DNA from: JBHHUI01 sp965248775
GTDB lineage: Bacteria; Chloroflexota; Anaerolineae; Anaerolineales; JBHHUI01
DNA: 64,000 nucleotides
Assembly (NCBI GenBank): GCA_965248775.1
Contig: OZ252150.1
Span: forward strand, 2,728,001-2,792,000
Direction of reading: 5' to 3'
Shown here piece by piece: positions 35,767-44,845 of this stretch (positions are counted from its first letter, which is position 1; the number at the start of each line of letters is the position of its first letter). Under the pieces are notes generated by a model. The model worked only from the letters and a program-made list of their open reading frames with translations. It made no database searches and had not been told where the DNA came from. A program made the translations under genes and the position numbers.

Positions 35767-36120
35767 ATGCCATCGCTTACTGCTCTCGGATTTCTGTTCC
35801 TGGTTTTATTCTGGCCTTGGCTGCTGCAGAACGCCAATATAAAAGTGGCAGGCAATATCCTAATGTTTCTGGTGCTGCTCTTCACCTGGCATTTCAATAG
35901 TTCAGAGCTGGTTTCCTACTGGAGCGGATTGACGACAATCTTAAAGCTACTGCGGCGCAACAAACCACGCATCTGGGGACTATTGGCTCTCCCGGTACTC
36001 ATTATGGTTTTCGTGCTTTCGTTCGTCTTCACGCTGGTAGGGTTCTTTCGCAAACGCGAAACAACCCAATTGCTCTGGATTGCACTCGTTGGCCGTTTCG
36101 CACACGATCGGCATCCATAA
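35767..36120 (+). CDS. Small hydrophobic membrane protein, unknown
   Basis: A 117-residue protein with three strongly hydrophobic parts (LGFLFLVLFWPWLLQ, NILMFLVLLFTWHF and LLALPVLIMVFVLSFVFTLVGFF) and a short basic C-terminus. It has the best promoter seen in the window (TTGACA-17-TATAAA about 37 bases upstream), which supports it as a real gene. No family was recognised. It lies between two kinase genes of opposite strand, but there is no evidence of a functional link. Confidence 0.6.
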   Translation: MPSLTALGFLFLVLFWPWLLQNANIKVAGNILMFLVLLFTWHFNSSELVSYWSGLTTILKLLRRNKPRIWGLLALPVLIMVFVLSFVFTLVGFFRKRETTQLLWIALVGRFAHDRHP

Positions 36121-36168
36121 CAGAATAGGCTAGCTCTGCACTTACATTAACGAATTGGATGATTTCGA

Positions 36169-39100
36169 TCAGGCTGGTTGCTTCTTCATCTGTGGCCGCA
36201 CCGGTATAGCGAAGAAGAAAGTACTGCCCTGCCCCAGACGACTCTCCACCCATACTTGACCATTATGGCGTTCTGCAATCGAACGCACAATCGACAAGCC
36301 GAGTCCGCTCCCTTTCACCGTGAGCGATTCTTTGTGTCGTACCCGATAGAACTTCTCGAATAACCGCACTTGGTCTGGTTGTGAGATCCCCATCCCGCTA
36401 TCTTTTACAGTCAGAACAATATTAGCCTTACTTAATTTCGCCGAGACTTGAATCTCGCCGCCCGAAGGCGTGTATTTGATAGCGTTGTCCACCAAATTGC
36501 TGATGGCTTGACGTACGAGCGTTGGATCGCCAGAAACAGCCGGCAGATCGGAGGCGAGTTGCACATCCATTTTGAGATCCTTGTTCTCGTACAATGGCTG
36601 GAGATTGGTGATCGCCTTCTCCACGACTGTGGCAATATTGAACTGTTCGCGTACCACGCCCACCCCGGCCTCAATCCGGTTCAGGTCGAGCAGCTCGTCA
36701 ATCAGCTCCGTCATCTGCTCGACTCCGCGTAAAATCTTTTCAGCGAATTCTTGTTGCTTGATGTTCAGCTTGCCAACCATGGGGAGCATAGTTGTATAGC
36801 CGCGGATAAATGTAAGCGGGGCACGCAAGTCGTGACTCACAGTAGCAACGAATTCGGTCTTGAGTTGATCCAGTTGCTTGAAATGTGTTACATCGCGCAA
36901 GACGGCAACACGGCCGAGCTTGGTGCCATCACTTCTTTCGATAGGCGAAGCAGTGGCGTAGAGTGTGCGACCATCGGGTAGTTCAATTTCCTGTGGGTTG
37001 CTGCTATCAACATCCTTCTGCAATAACGCGACCAGTTTCGGCTGCTGCAGCACCTCCCGAAAAGGCTTGTTTTCCATAGCTGCTCCGTTGAGTTCGAAAA
37101 CAGCCTCGGCCGCCGGATTGATGAGCAGCAAGCGGTCGCGCCAGTCAGTAACGATGACAGCATCTGGAGTGGAGGACAAAATGGCCTGTAATTGTTGCCG
37201 ACCGCCCTCGCTTACTTCGTACAGCTTGGCATTCGCGATTGCTACCGCTGCCTGCCCCGCCAATGTTTTGAGAAAACTTGTCTCGTTGTCGATAAAGGCG
37301 CGTGTGTGATCGAATCCGAGCCACAGCGCCCCGAGATAATTTGTTTCGTGGTAAAGCGGGAGCGCAATCAACGCTTGAATTTCGGGCAGTACACGCGCCA
37401 CGTCAAGTACTGCGCGGGCACGGGCAAGATTCTCGATCGTGAGCGGTCCTTCGCGTTCGACCAATCCGAGAAGTTCCGAATCGAGGGCGGCCATCTTCGC
37501 TTCTACTTCTCCATGGTGGAAAGAAGTAATCTTATTACCCTCGGCAGGTGCCGCGCCAACCAACAGTCGCACACCCACCGCATCTGTGACGAACTGTGCT
37601 GCATCAAGTATGGGCGGCAATGAACTCTCGAGATCGAGGCTACTCGCCACGGCTTGAGACACGCCCAGCAATAAGCCCAACTCTTCCAGCCGCGCCCGCA
37701 GACGTATGCGCATTTTTTCATAAGCCGACCCGAGCTGACCCACCTCGTCATCGCCACCGACTAACACCGGCAGGTCCATTTCACCTTGTTCAATAGCGGC
37801 GGTTGCTTCGGTTAGACGTTTGAGCGGACGCGTGATATACGTGCTGGCAATTCGCAGGACGAGGATCGCAAGTGCGCCGACGAAAAGCAGGATCGCGAAA
37901 AGCGGCACACTGATCTGGCTGGCCTGTTGGCTAACGGCCTGATTAGGCACAACGATAACCACTTGCCAAGGATGGCCAGCAGCCGGCAGATAATAAACCA
38001 ATTGAGGGGCGCCATTGGGGGCGCGATCTCGGTAGGCCAGACCGGCATCCACAGTCGTATCGAGCGGATCTGCAGCCTCCACTGGCAGCCACTCCTCGCC
38101 GAGGCGACTGTTATCAGGATGAAAAATTATGCGGTTGTTTTCGTCAGTGATAAACCCTGTCCCGGTGCCGACCAATAATCCCTGCAGGCTGTTGGTCACC
38201 GGTTCCATGAGAGGATTCGCCGCCACATTCGCACGCCCAACCAGAGCACCCACAATAGTGTCATTTGCCGAATCTTCAACCGGTGCGATATATGCAATCT
38301 GAACCGGGTCATCGGCCTCCCGCGGATACACTGTTACGGTACGGGGCACACCTTGCAAGGCCAGTTCTGCCGCCTCCAATTCCTGCCGTGAGAGACCCAA
38401 CCCCGTCACATCCAACTGTGGATAGGCTCCCGAAGGCGTACCAGAGATATCGAAGTAGACAAGTTGGCTGAAATAGGGCACGGTGCGGATACCGTTTGCC
38501 AGTTGCTCGTTACGCGCCTCAATGTTATTCGTCTGGAGGCTCTCATCGCGCGCCAGATCGCGGATTAGGCTTTCGCCGGTGCGTACGAAGAACGGAATAC
38601 CATCCGCTGCATTCTGTGCATCCCGTTCCATTTGATCGACCACAATACTGGTTGCTACATTGGTTGCGATTCCGTGGTTCGCGATCGCCAGCACGACGAT
38701 CCCGACAAAGATAATCGGTGCGAGGATGTAAAGCAGACGGTTGTTGAGACTGGTGGCATAAGGTGGTGGCTGGTAGATCTCATGTCGCACCCAGAGGCGC
38801 GGTAAACCCAGTCGGACGGCCTCAGCCGCCACTCCGGCAAGTAACAATTCCAATGTGAGCGGTAGACCATAGGCCTGCCATTGCACCGTGATCGATTCCA
38901 ATCCAGGGAGGCCAGCGTCGCTGCCATCGACAAGAAATGTGATATAGGCTGCAATACCGACACCCACTGCACTGGCAAGGGCGGCGAAGATTGGCAGCCG
39001 GAGCAGACGCGAAAATCGGCCCCAATAGTTCTGACGAATGAAGACTGCAAGCAGACTCGCCGCCAGCATCCACTCGAATACAGTGAATAGACGATTTGTC

Positions 39101-39483
39101 CCCCACAACGCGCGTGCAAATCCGCCCGCACCGGCGATGAGAATTGTTGGAATTACGCCGAGCCAGCCAGCAGAGAGCACGACCGGCACAAAGGCCAAAG
39201 GGAGCAACGTAGGCGCCGGAGGTTCGACCGGAACGGAAATGGGTGGGGGTAAATCTCCCCAGGGCAACTCAATTGCGAGGGAGGTGCTAAAAAGCGGGGC
39301 CAGTAGGATGCCGACAAATGTCAGAATCCATGGCAATATGCCGCGAGTGCCGAACTCGCCCCAATAACGATAAATTGAAAGGCCCAGGATCACAACATAG
39401 AGCATCAGGAGCATCAAACTTGCCAGCTGCGCTGGGCCTACCAAGTAGGGGGACAGATTGATCTGCGACAGTGAGACGGACAT
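36169..39483 (-). CDS. Large membrane sensor histidine kinase (multi-TM, Cache, HAMP, GAF, PAS)
   Basis: A 1104-residue sensor. The N-terminus has about seven membrane segments (from LASLMLLMLYVVILGLSIY on) that resemble a 5TM/MASE-type sensor. Then come a membrane segment, an outside Cache-type domain of about 250 residues (IPFFVRTGESLIRDLARDES), another segment, HAMP (RPLKRLTEATAAIEQGEMD), GAF, PAS (DAVIVTDWRDRLLLINPAA), HisKA (VATVSHDLRAPLTF) and HATPase (NLVDNAIKYTPSGG, DSGMGI, GSGLGLSIV). ATG 39483 is chosen; a TTG at 39627 is less likely because TATAAT at 39582-39587 (minus strand) would then be inside the gene. Confidence 0.9.
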   Translation of the reverse strand: MSVSLSQINLSPYLVGPAQLASLMLLMLYVVILGLSIYRYWGEFGTRGILPWILTFVGILLAPLFSTSLAIELPWGDLPPPISVPVEPPAPTLLPLAFVPVVLSAGWLGVIPTILIAGAGGFARALWGTNRLFTVFEWMLAASLLAVFIRQNYWGRFSRLLRLPIFAALASAVGVGIAAYITFLVDGSDAGLPGLESITVQWQAYGLPLTLELLLAGVAAEAVRLGLPRLWVRHEIYQPPPYATSLNNRLLYILAPIIFVGIVVLAIANHGIATNVATSIVVDQMERDAQNAADGIPFFVRTGESLIRDLARDESLQTNNIEARNEQLANGIRTVPYFSQLVYFDISGTPSGAYPQLDVTGLGLSRQELEAAELALQGVPRTVTVYPREADDPVQIAYIAPVEDSANDTIVGALVGRANVAANPLMEPVTNSLQGLLVGTGTGFITDENNRIIFHPDNSRLGEEWLPVEAADPLDTTVDAGLAYRDRAPNGAPQLVYYLPAAGHPWQVVIVVPNQAVSQQASQISVPLFAILLFVGALAILVLRIASTYITRPLKRLTEATAAIEQGEMDLPVLVGGDDEVGQLGSAYEKMRIRLRARLEELGLLLGVSQAVASSLDLESSLPPILDAAQFVTDAVGVRLLVGAAPAEGNKITSFHHGEVEAKMAALDSELLGLVEREGPLTIENLARARAVLDVARVLPEIQALIALPLYHETNYLGALWLGFDHTRAFIDNETSFLKTLAGQAAVAIANAKLYEVSEGGRQQLQAILSSTPDAVIVTDWRDRLLLINPAAEAVFELNGAAMENKPFREVLQQPKLVALLQKDVDSSNPQEIELPDGRTLYATASPIERSDGTKLGRVAVLRDVTHFKQLDQLKTEFVATVSHDLRAPLTFIRGYTTMLPMVGKLNIKQQEFAEKILRGVEQMTELIDELLDLNRIEAGVGVVREQFNIATVVEKAITNLQPLYENKDLKMDVQLASDLPAVSGDPTLVRQAISNLVDNAIKYTPSGGEIQVSAKLSKANIVLTVKDSGMGISQPDQVRLFEKFYRVRHKESLTVKGSGLGLSIVRSIAERHNGQVWVESRLGQGSTFFFAIPVRPQMKKQPA

Positions 39484-39654
39484 TTGCGATTTCGCCCGCT
39501 GGAGGGCTTGAAGCGAGCAATGCAATAACCACGCTGTGCGCTCCGAAGGCGATATTGTCTGCGATCCGGCACTGTCGTTGATTATAGCATCGCGGCTTTT
39601 GAGACAAAAACGGCAATTAAGAGACAAATCTCCTTTTTTAATGTCTGCTTACAG

Positions 39655-39683
39655 TTGTTGCACCTTTGCAGTTGTGCTAGACT
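39655..39683 (+). promoter_or_regulatory. Candidate promoter of the receiver-CpaE-like gene
   Basis: TTGTTG at 39655-39660, a 17-base spacer and TAGACT at 39678-39683. The leader to the ATG at 39792 would be about 100 bases; nothing clear is seen in it. Fit to consensus is moderate. Confidence 0.35.
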
Positions 39684-39791
39684 GACGAATCTACACTCAG
39701 GAATACATGTGGATATCGTAGTGTCCGGAAGCCATTGTAAATTTTTCGTTGCCGGGCACTGGAATGTTAAAGCCTACAGGAATTGGACTGC

Positions 39792-40931
39792 ATGACCGAG
39801 AAGATCTTAATTGTTGACGACGACCTCGATACCCTTAAGTTGGTCGGTTTAATGCTGCAACGACAAGGGTATGAAATTGTGGCTGCCAACAACGGAACTC
39901 AGGCTCTGGACAAGATTGGAGCCGAGCAGCCGGACCTCATCCTGCTGGATGTGATGATGCCCGATATGGACGGCTATGAAGTGACGCGCCGTATTCAGGC
40001 CATGTCCGGTTCAGAACACACTCCAATCATTATGTTCACCGCCAAAACTCTGGTGGATGACAAGGTCGCCGGCTTCGAGGCTGGAGTCGACGACTATATG
40101 ACCAAGCCGACCCATCCCGCGGAATTGGCTTCGCGTGTGAAGGCGCTGCTGGCGCGATCAACCCAAACACGGTCAGCACCGAGCGAACGCGGAAAAATCC
40201 TCGGTGTCATCGGCGCGAGTACGATGGCCTTGAACGTCAGCACTGCCCTCACAAATGCCGGACAAGAAGTTACCCTGTGTGAACTGCGTCCGGGCCAGGG
40301 CACGATTGGTCTGCAACTCGGCTTTTCGCGCTCCACCGGTCTCTCCACACTGCTGAGCAAGAATGCCTCTGAGATCAATCCACGTGAGGTGGAAAATCAA
40401 CTCGCAACCCACGGCTCAGGGCTGCGCTTATTGCTGGCCTCGTATACGCCCAATGACATTGGGCTGGCGATGAATGCCGATGCAGGCGAAGCGATTGTCA
40501 AGAGCCTCGCAACTCTGACCAAATTTCTTGTTCTAGACCTCGGCAACAATATCAATGAAATGGTTGAGAAAGTCGTAGCAGAATGCGACTCGGTGATTCT
40601 GATCGTTGAACCGTTCCAACTGACACTGAATCTTGGCAAAGCCGTGCTCGATCGTTTGGAACAGATCGGTCTGGGCTCTGGCCGGATAGAGGTCGTCATC
40701 TTCAATCGAACGTGTTCCAGCCTGCAGCTCCCGCTGCAAACGGTTGAGAACGTACTTGGACACAATGTCGCCTCCGTGATTACACCAGCTCCTGAACTTG
40801 CCTATCAGGCTTCCGAAGCCAATTCTGCGATGATCGCCCTGCAACCTGATAGCCTCACCGCGGACCTCTATCGCCAACTCGCGGAACGCGTGCAGACTCG
40901 CCTTGGCGGGCGAACCCCAGCCGCTGCCTAA
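39792..40931 (+). CDS. Response regulator fused to a degenerate CpaE/ParA-like domain
   Basis: A 379-residue protein. Residues 1-125 are a full receiver: ILIVDDDLDT, phosphoacceptor Asp in LILLDVMMPDMDG, Thr in IMFTAKT and Lys in DYMTKPTHP. Residues about 135-375 have the fold of the CpaE/MinD ATPases that position pili or other surface machinery (LNVSTALTNAGQEVTLCELRPGQGTIGLQLG, KFLVLDLGNNINEMVEK, VVIFNRTCSSLQLPL). The expected KGGxGKT loop is missing: the sequence goes from GVIGAS straight to TMALNVS, so it cannot bind ATP in the usual way. It may act as a phosphorylation-controlled binding partner. ATG 39792 is preferred over TTG 39783. Confidence 0.85.
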   Translation: MTEKILIVDDDLDTLKLVGLMLQRQGYEIVAANNGTQALDKIGAEQPDLILLDVMMPDMDGYEVTRRIQAMSGSEHTPIIMFTAKTLVDDKVAGFEAGVDDYMTKPTHPAELASRVKALLARSTQTRSAPSERGKILGVIGASTMALNVSTALTNAGQEVTLCELRPGQGTIGLQLGFSRSTGLSTLLSKNASEINPREVENQLATHGSGLRLLLASYTPNDIGLAMNADAGEAIVKSLATLTKFLVLDLGNNINEMVEKVVAECDSVILIVEPFQLTLNLGKAVLDRLEQIGLGSGRIEVVIFNRTCSSLQLPLQTVENVLGHNVASVITPAPELAYQASEANSAMIALQPDSLTADLYRQLAERVQTRLGGRTPAAA

Positions 40932-40964
40932 GGTCTGGGGCTGCACCGTAACAAGTGCAACAGG

Positions 40965-41744
40965 ATGGCAACTGGCTCCAATCACACTTCGTACGAGCAA
41001 ATCCAGCAGGCAGCGCGGTTTATTCGGGATGCGAATCATGTGCTCGCGCTGACCGGCGCCGGCATTTCCACGCCCTCTGGCATTCCAGACTTCCGCAGCG
41101 CCGACACTGGTCTTTGGACGAGCGCCGATCCGATGACTGTTGCCTCCCTCCAGGGATTTCGAGAACGCCCGGAAAGCTTTTATGAATGGGTGCGACCCCT
41201 TGCAAAGCTATTGATCACAGCAGAACCAAACGCTGCACATTACGCGCTGGCCCAACTCGAGGCCGGTGGGTTTCTACATGGCATCATCACGCAGAACATC
41301 GATCTGTTACATGGCCGTGCGGGTTCCGAGCAAATGTACGAAGTGCACGGACATGTACGCGAAACAACTTGCATCCGCTGTTTTCATGTCTATCCCGGTC
41401 TTGATCGGCTGGCCGCATTTATCGACGATGGCATTGTGCCGCTCTGCCCCATATGCAATGGGGTCTTGAAACCGAATGTCATTTTGTTTGGCGAGCAATT
41501 ACCCGCTCAGGTGATGCTGGCCGCCGAACAGGCAATGCGTGCCTGTGACGTAATGCTAGTGGCCGGATCTTCGCTGGAAGTATTCCCGGTCGCCGATCTA
41601 CCAGCGCAAGCGCGTGCCCACGGCGCTAAACTCATCATCGTAAATCGCGAACCAACGCCGCTCGATAGCATGGCCGATGTTGTGATCCACGCGGACGTGG
41701 CCACAGCGCTCCCTGAAATTGCAGAGGTCGTTCTTAATGGATAG
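40965..41744 (+). CDS. cobB: Sir2-type NAD-dependent protein deacylase
   Basis: The 259-residue sirtuin removes acyl groups from lysines with NAD. It has TGAGISTPSGIPDFRS at the NAD site, TQNIDLLHGRAG, the catalytic His in EVHGH, and four zinc Cys (CIRC and CPIC). VAGSSLEVFPVADLP and IIVNREPTPLD follow as in other bacterial members. It is complete. Its end overlaps the start of the next histidine kinase gene by 8 bases, so the two may be co-translated; a CoaE-GNAT protein elsewhere in the window could be related to acyl-lysine control, but this is speculation. Confidence 0.94.
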   Translation: MATGSNHTSYEQIQQAARFIRDANHVLALTGAGISTPSGIPDFRSADTGLWTSADPMTVASLQGFRERPESFYEWVRPLAKLLITAEPNAAHYALAQLEAGGFLHGIITQNIDLLHGRAGSEQMYEVHGHVRETTCIRCFHVYPGLDRLAAFIDDGIVPLCPICNGVLKPNVILFGEQLPAQVMLAAEQAMRACDVMLVAGSSLEVFPVADLPAQARAHGAKLIIVNREPTPLDSMADVVIHADVATALPEIAEVVLNG

Positions 41745-42975
41745 CTTTCCACAGGAGCACGATTTCAGTGATGCGACCGCCATCAAAAGTTACCCTGTGC
41801 TTCTTAAGCGTATGCAGCGCTTGCTGGAAGTCGGACATACACTCGCATCCACACTGGACTTGCCGTTTCTGTTGCAGAAGATCATCATGGCTGCGATGGA
41901 ACTGACAGAATCCGAAGCGGCTTCCATTATACTGATCGACCCGACAACCGGCGAAATGCGTTTTGAAGCCACGACGAACTTGGACTCTGCCTCACTCGAG
42001 AAGATCGTGGTTCCCAAGACCGGGAGCTTTGCGGGCTGGATCGTCACCAATGCCAAAGCCGATATCATCCACGACGCACGCCAGGACCCGCGTTTCTATG
42101 GCAAGGTCGATAGCGAGACAACATTCAAAACCCGCTCGATCATGGGCGCACCGCTCATTAGCCAGAAAAATCCGATCGGTGTTTTGCAATCGCTAAACAA
42201 GAAGGACGGCAAACGTTTTGGGGGCGAAGACCTCGAAATGTTACAGGCGCTGGCAGCCCATGCCGCCATCGCGATAGTGAATGCACGCCTGTTCCAGCAG
42301 AGCGATCTGATCGCCGAGATGGTGCACGAGCTGCGCACGCCTCTAACCGCTCTGACCGCCACCGCGTACATTCTCAAGCGCCCCGATTTACCGACAGAGC
42401 GAAGCGCTGAATTCGTTGAAACTATTCTCCAAGAGACCGGTCGTCTCACAGTAATGACGAACGACTTCCTCGATCTGGCTCGGCTCGAATCCGGGCGGGC
42501 GCATTATATGCGCGAATCATTTGCAATCGACGATCTGGCTCGCGAGTGTGTTGGCGTCGTCCGCCCGCAAGCAGACGAACTTAATGTGGCGATCCATTTT
42601 GACATTCCAGCAGATTTCTCTAAAGTCGATGCAGACCGCGACAAAATCAAACAGGTGATCTTGAACTTGCTCACCAATGCCGTGAAATATAACCGAGAAG
42701 GCGGTCAGATTCACCTCTCTGTGGCACACGACCAGAACACGGGTCGTGTGCGCATCAGCGTTCAGGACAGCGGCGTAGGCATATCTCCGAAGTCGCTGCC
42801 ACACATCGGCGAAAAATTTTATCGCGTGCCCGATAGTGAAGGTTACGCCACCGGTACGGGACTCGGGTTGGCCATCGCACTCCGCATCGTCGAGACACAC
42901 GGCAGCGAAATGGAGATCGAGAGCGAACTCGACGTCGGTACCACATTCTCGTTTACGCTCGCGTACTCCTCGTAA
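41737..42975 (+). CDS. GAF-domain histidine kinase
   Basis: A 412-residue soluble kinase: a GAF domain (residues about 25-180; LLEVGHTLASTLDLPFLLQK, SEAASIILIDPTTGEMRF, APLISQKNPIGVLQ), HisKA with IAEMVHELRTPLTAL and HATPase with NLLTNAVKYNREGG, DSGVGISPKSLPHIGEKFYR and GTGLGLAIALRIVE. All motifs are kept. It has no receiver or membrane part. The likely partner is the receiver-CpaE protein two genes upstream on the same strand. ATG 41737 lies 8 bases inside the end of cobB. Confidence 0.92.
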   Translation: MDSFPQEHDFSDATAIKSYPVLLKRMQRLLEVGHTLASTLDLPFLLQKIIMAAMELTESEAASIILIDPTTGEMRFEATTNLDSASLEKIVVPKTGSFAGWIVTNAKADIIHDARQDPRFYGKVDSETTFKTRSIMGAPLISQKNPIGVLQSLNKKDGKRFGGEDLEMLQALAAHAAIAIVNARLFQQSDLIAEMVHELRTPLTALTATAYILKRPDLPTERSAEFVETILQETGRLTVMTNDFLDLARLESGRAHYMRESFAIDDLARECVGVVRPQADELNVAIHFDIPADFSKVDADRDKIKQVILNLLTNAVKYNREGGQIHLSVAHDQNTGRVRISVQDSGVGISPKSLPHIGEKFYRVPDSEGYATGTGLGLAIALRIVETHGSEMEIESELDVGTTFSFTLAYSS

Positions 42976-43014
42976 ACGGCTTCATCACGCGCAGTTAACC
43001 TTAAACCCCTCAGG

Positions 43015-43020
43015 TACAAT
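43015..43020 (+). promoter_or_regulatory. Candidate -10 box (TACAAT) for leaderless ABC-F gene
   Basis: TACAAT ends 7 bases before the ATG at 43028, with no ribosome binding site. This supports the start at 43028 and not the longer frame from 42836 that runs through the kinase gene. Confidence 0.45.
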
Positions 43021-43027
43021 CGCAGAT

Positions 43028-44665
43028 ATGATCGCTGTTAACTTGGACCGTGTGAGCGTGTCCCTCGCGACCGAACCCGTCTTTGAGAATCTTTCATGGG
43101 AGATTCACGACGATCGCTGCGTCGGTTTGGTAGGCCCGAACGGGGCTGGAAAATCGACGGTCTTTCGATTGATCGCGGGCGAACTCCAAAGTGATACCGG
43201 GTTCAACACGCGCAAAAAAGACATCAGCATCGGTTACCTCGCACAAGAGCCGAAGTTACGAGCCGGTCACACCGTTTGGCAAGAAGCATTGGCTGCCTCG
43301 ACAGAACTTGCCCAAATAGATGCCGACCTCCTGCGAGTTGAGGCCAGCCTCTCCAATCCCGAAATATATGGCGAAGAAAAAGCTCTTGCGCGCGCGTTGG
43401 AGCGACAGTCTAGACTACTCACTCGTTATGAAGAACTCGGGGGCCCCGGTTATGAAAATCGGGTGCGTGGAACCCTGCGCAGCCTGCGCTTCTCCGAGGA
43501 CGAATTGGAATTGCCTGTGGAGGCGCTCAGTGGCGGCCAGAAAAAATTACTCGGTCTCGCACAGCTCCTGATCGTGCAACCTGATCTGTTGCTGCTCGAT
43601 GAGCCAGACAACCATCTAGATCTTGTAGGCAAAGGGTATCTTGAGCAGTTCATCCGCAATTGTCGGGGAGCGGTTGTCATCATTTCGCATGACCGCTACT
43701 TGCTGGATATGGTTGTCGATGAAATTGCCGAGTTGGAAGACGGCCGCCTGACGAGCTATAAGGGCAACTATTCTGAATACGCGTTCGAAAAAGAACTCCG
43801 CCTGCAGCGCCAGCAACAAGCCTTTCAGGCACAGCAGAAAGAAATCACGCGGTTAGAGCAAGCGGCCAAACGTTTGCTAACCTGGGGCCACGTCTACGAT
43901 AACACCAAATTCATCAAGCGGGGCCAGAATATCCAAAAAAGGATCGAACGCATCGACCGTATCGAGCGCCCCGTTCTCGAACGCCGAACGATGGCTCTGG
44001 AATTGAAAGGGTGGCGCGGCAGCAAGAAAGTGCTGGAGATCAAAAGCTTGGAAAAGAGCTTCGGCGAAACAGAGCCATCGATGATTCTCAAGGACCTGGA
44101 CTTGCTTGTATTGTGGGGGGAGCGTGTCGGCCTGGTGGGCGCAAATGGTTCCGGCGAGTCAGTTCTGCTCCAACACATCCTAGGCAGGCTACAGCCCACG
44201 AATGGAAAAGTTGTCGTCGGCCCAAGTGTCAAAGTGGGCTATTACGCCCAGGAGCATGACACGCTCGAATACAACAGCACACTGATTGACACCGTGCGAT
44301 ATGCCGCCCCCAAAACGGAAGACGCCGCTGTGAGCTTTTTGGGACGTTTCCTGTTTAGTTACGAACAGGCACGCGGCCCGATAAGCGACCTCTCGGGAGG
44401 TGAACGCAGCCGTCTGCAAATGGCGCTCTTGATGCTGAGCGGGGCAAATTTCTTATTATTAGACGAGCCGACGAATAACCTCGACATCGCCTCGGCAGAA
44501 GTGCTAGAAGAGGCTTTAGAAGAATTCGAGGGCACCGTGCTCGTTATTTCCCACGACCGCTATTTTCTCGACCGAGTTGTAGGCCGCGTGGTGGAACTGG
44601 AGGCGGGGAAACTGACAGAATATATTGGGGGTTATAGCGACTACGCGGCGAGTAAAAAATTGTAA
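43028..44665 (+). CDS. ABC-F ATPase with degenerate second Walker A
   Basis: A 545-residue protein of two ABC domains without membrane part, the ABC-F type that acts on ribosomes (EttA/Uup/resistance group). First domain: GPNGAGKST (Lys 42), LSGGQKKLLG, LLLLDEPDNHLD. The linker between domains is helical and charged. Second domain: LSGGERSRLQ, LLLDEPTNNLD and VISHDRYF are normal, but Walker A reads GANGSGES, so the Lys is Glu (residue 377, codon at 44156-44158). That domain would bind ATP poorly. The exact ABC-F subgroup cannot be told. Confidence 0.93.
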   Translation: MIAVNLDRVSVSLATEPVFENLSWEIHDDRCVGLVGPNGAGKSTVFRLIAGELQSDTGFNTRKKDISIGYLAQEPKLRAGHTVWQEALAASTELAQIDADLLRVEASLSNPEIYGEEKALARALERQSRLLTRYEELGGPGYENRVRGTLRSLRFSEDELELPVEALSGGQKKLLGLAQLLIVQPDLLLLDEPDNHLDLVGKGYLEQFIRNCRGAVVIISHDRYLLDMVVDEIAELEDGRLTSYKGNYSEYAFEKELRLQRQQQAFQAQQKEITRLEQAAKRLLTWGHVYDNTKFIKRGQNIQKRIERIDRIERPVLERRTMALELKGWRGSKKVLEIKSLEKSFGETEPSMILKDLDLLVLWGERVGLVGANGSGESVLLQHILGRLQPTNGKVVVGPSVKVGYYAQEHDTLEYNSTLIDTVRYAAPKTEDAAVSFLGRFLFSYEQARGPISDLSGGERSRLQMALLMLSGANFLLLDEPTNNLDIASAEVLEEALEEFEGTVLVISHDRYFLDRVVGRVVELEAGKLTEYIGGYSDYAASKKL

Positions 44666-44802
44666 TCGTAGAGAACTATCCCTCGGAATGACGAATTGGC
44701 GTGTCGTTACTTTCTCAACTGTCTTGCAGATAAAGGCAGATCTACGAACATGAACCTTTTAGAATCAGGTGTTTCGCCATAGCCAACAGACTACTGATAT
44801 AT

Positions 44803-44841
44803 TCACTTCTCTAGCTCGTCGTGGCTATAAATACAAACTCT
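44803..44841 (-). pseudogene. Displaced 3' end of the diguanylate cyclase gene
   Basis: On the minus strand this reads RVCIYSHDELEK and a TGA stop. Joined to the cyclase across the IS4-like element with one copy of the 4-base repeat it gives EGRNRVCIYSHDELEK, where GRNRV is the normal end of GGDEF domains. Confidence 0.8.
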
Positions 44842-44845
44842 ATTA

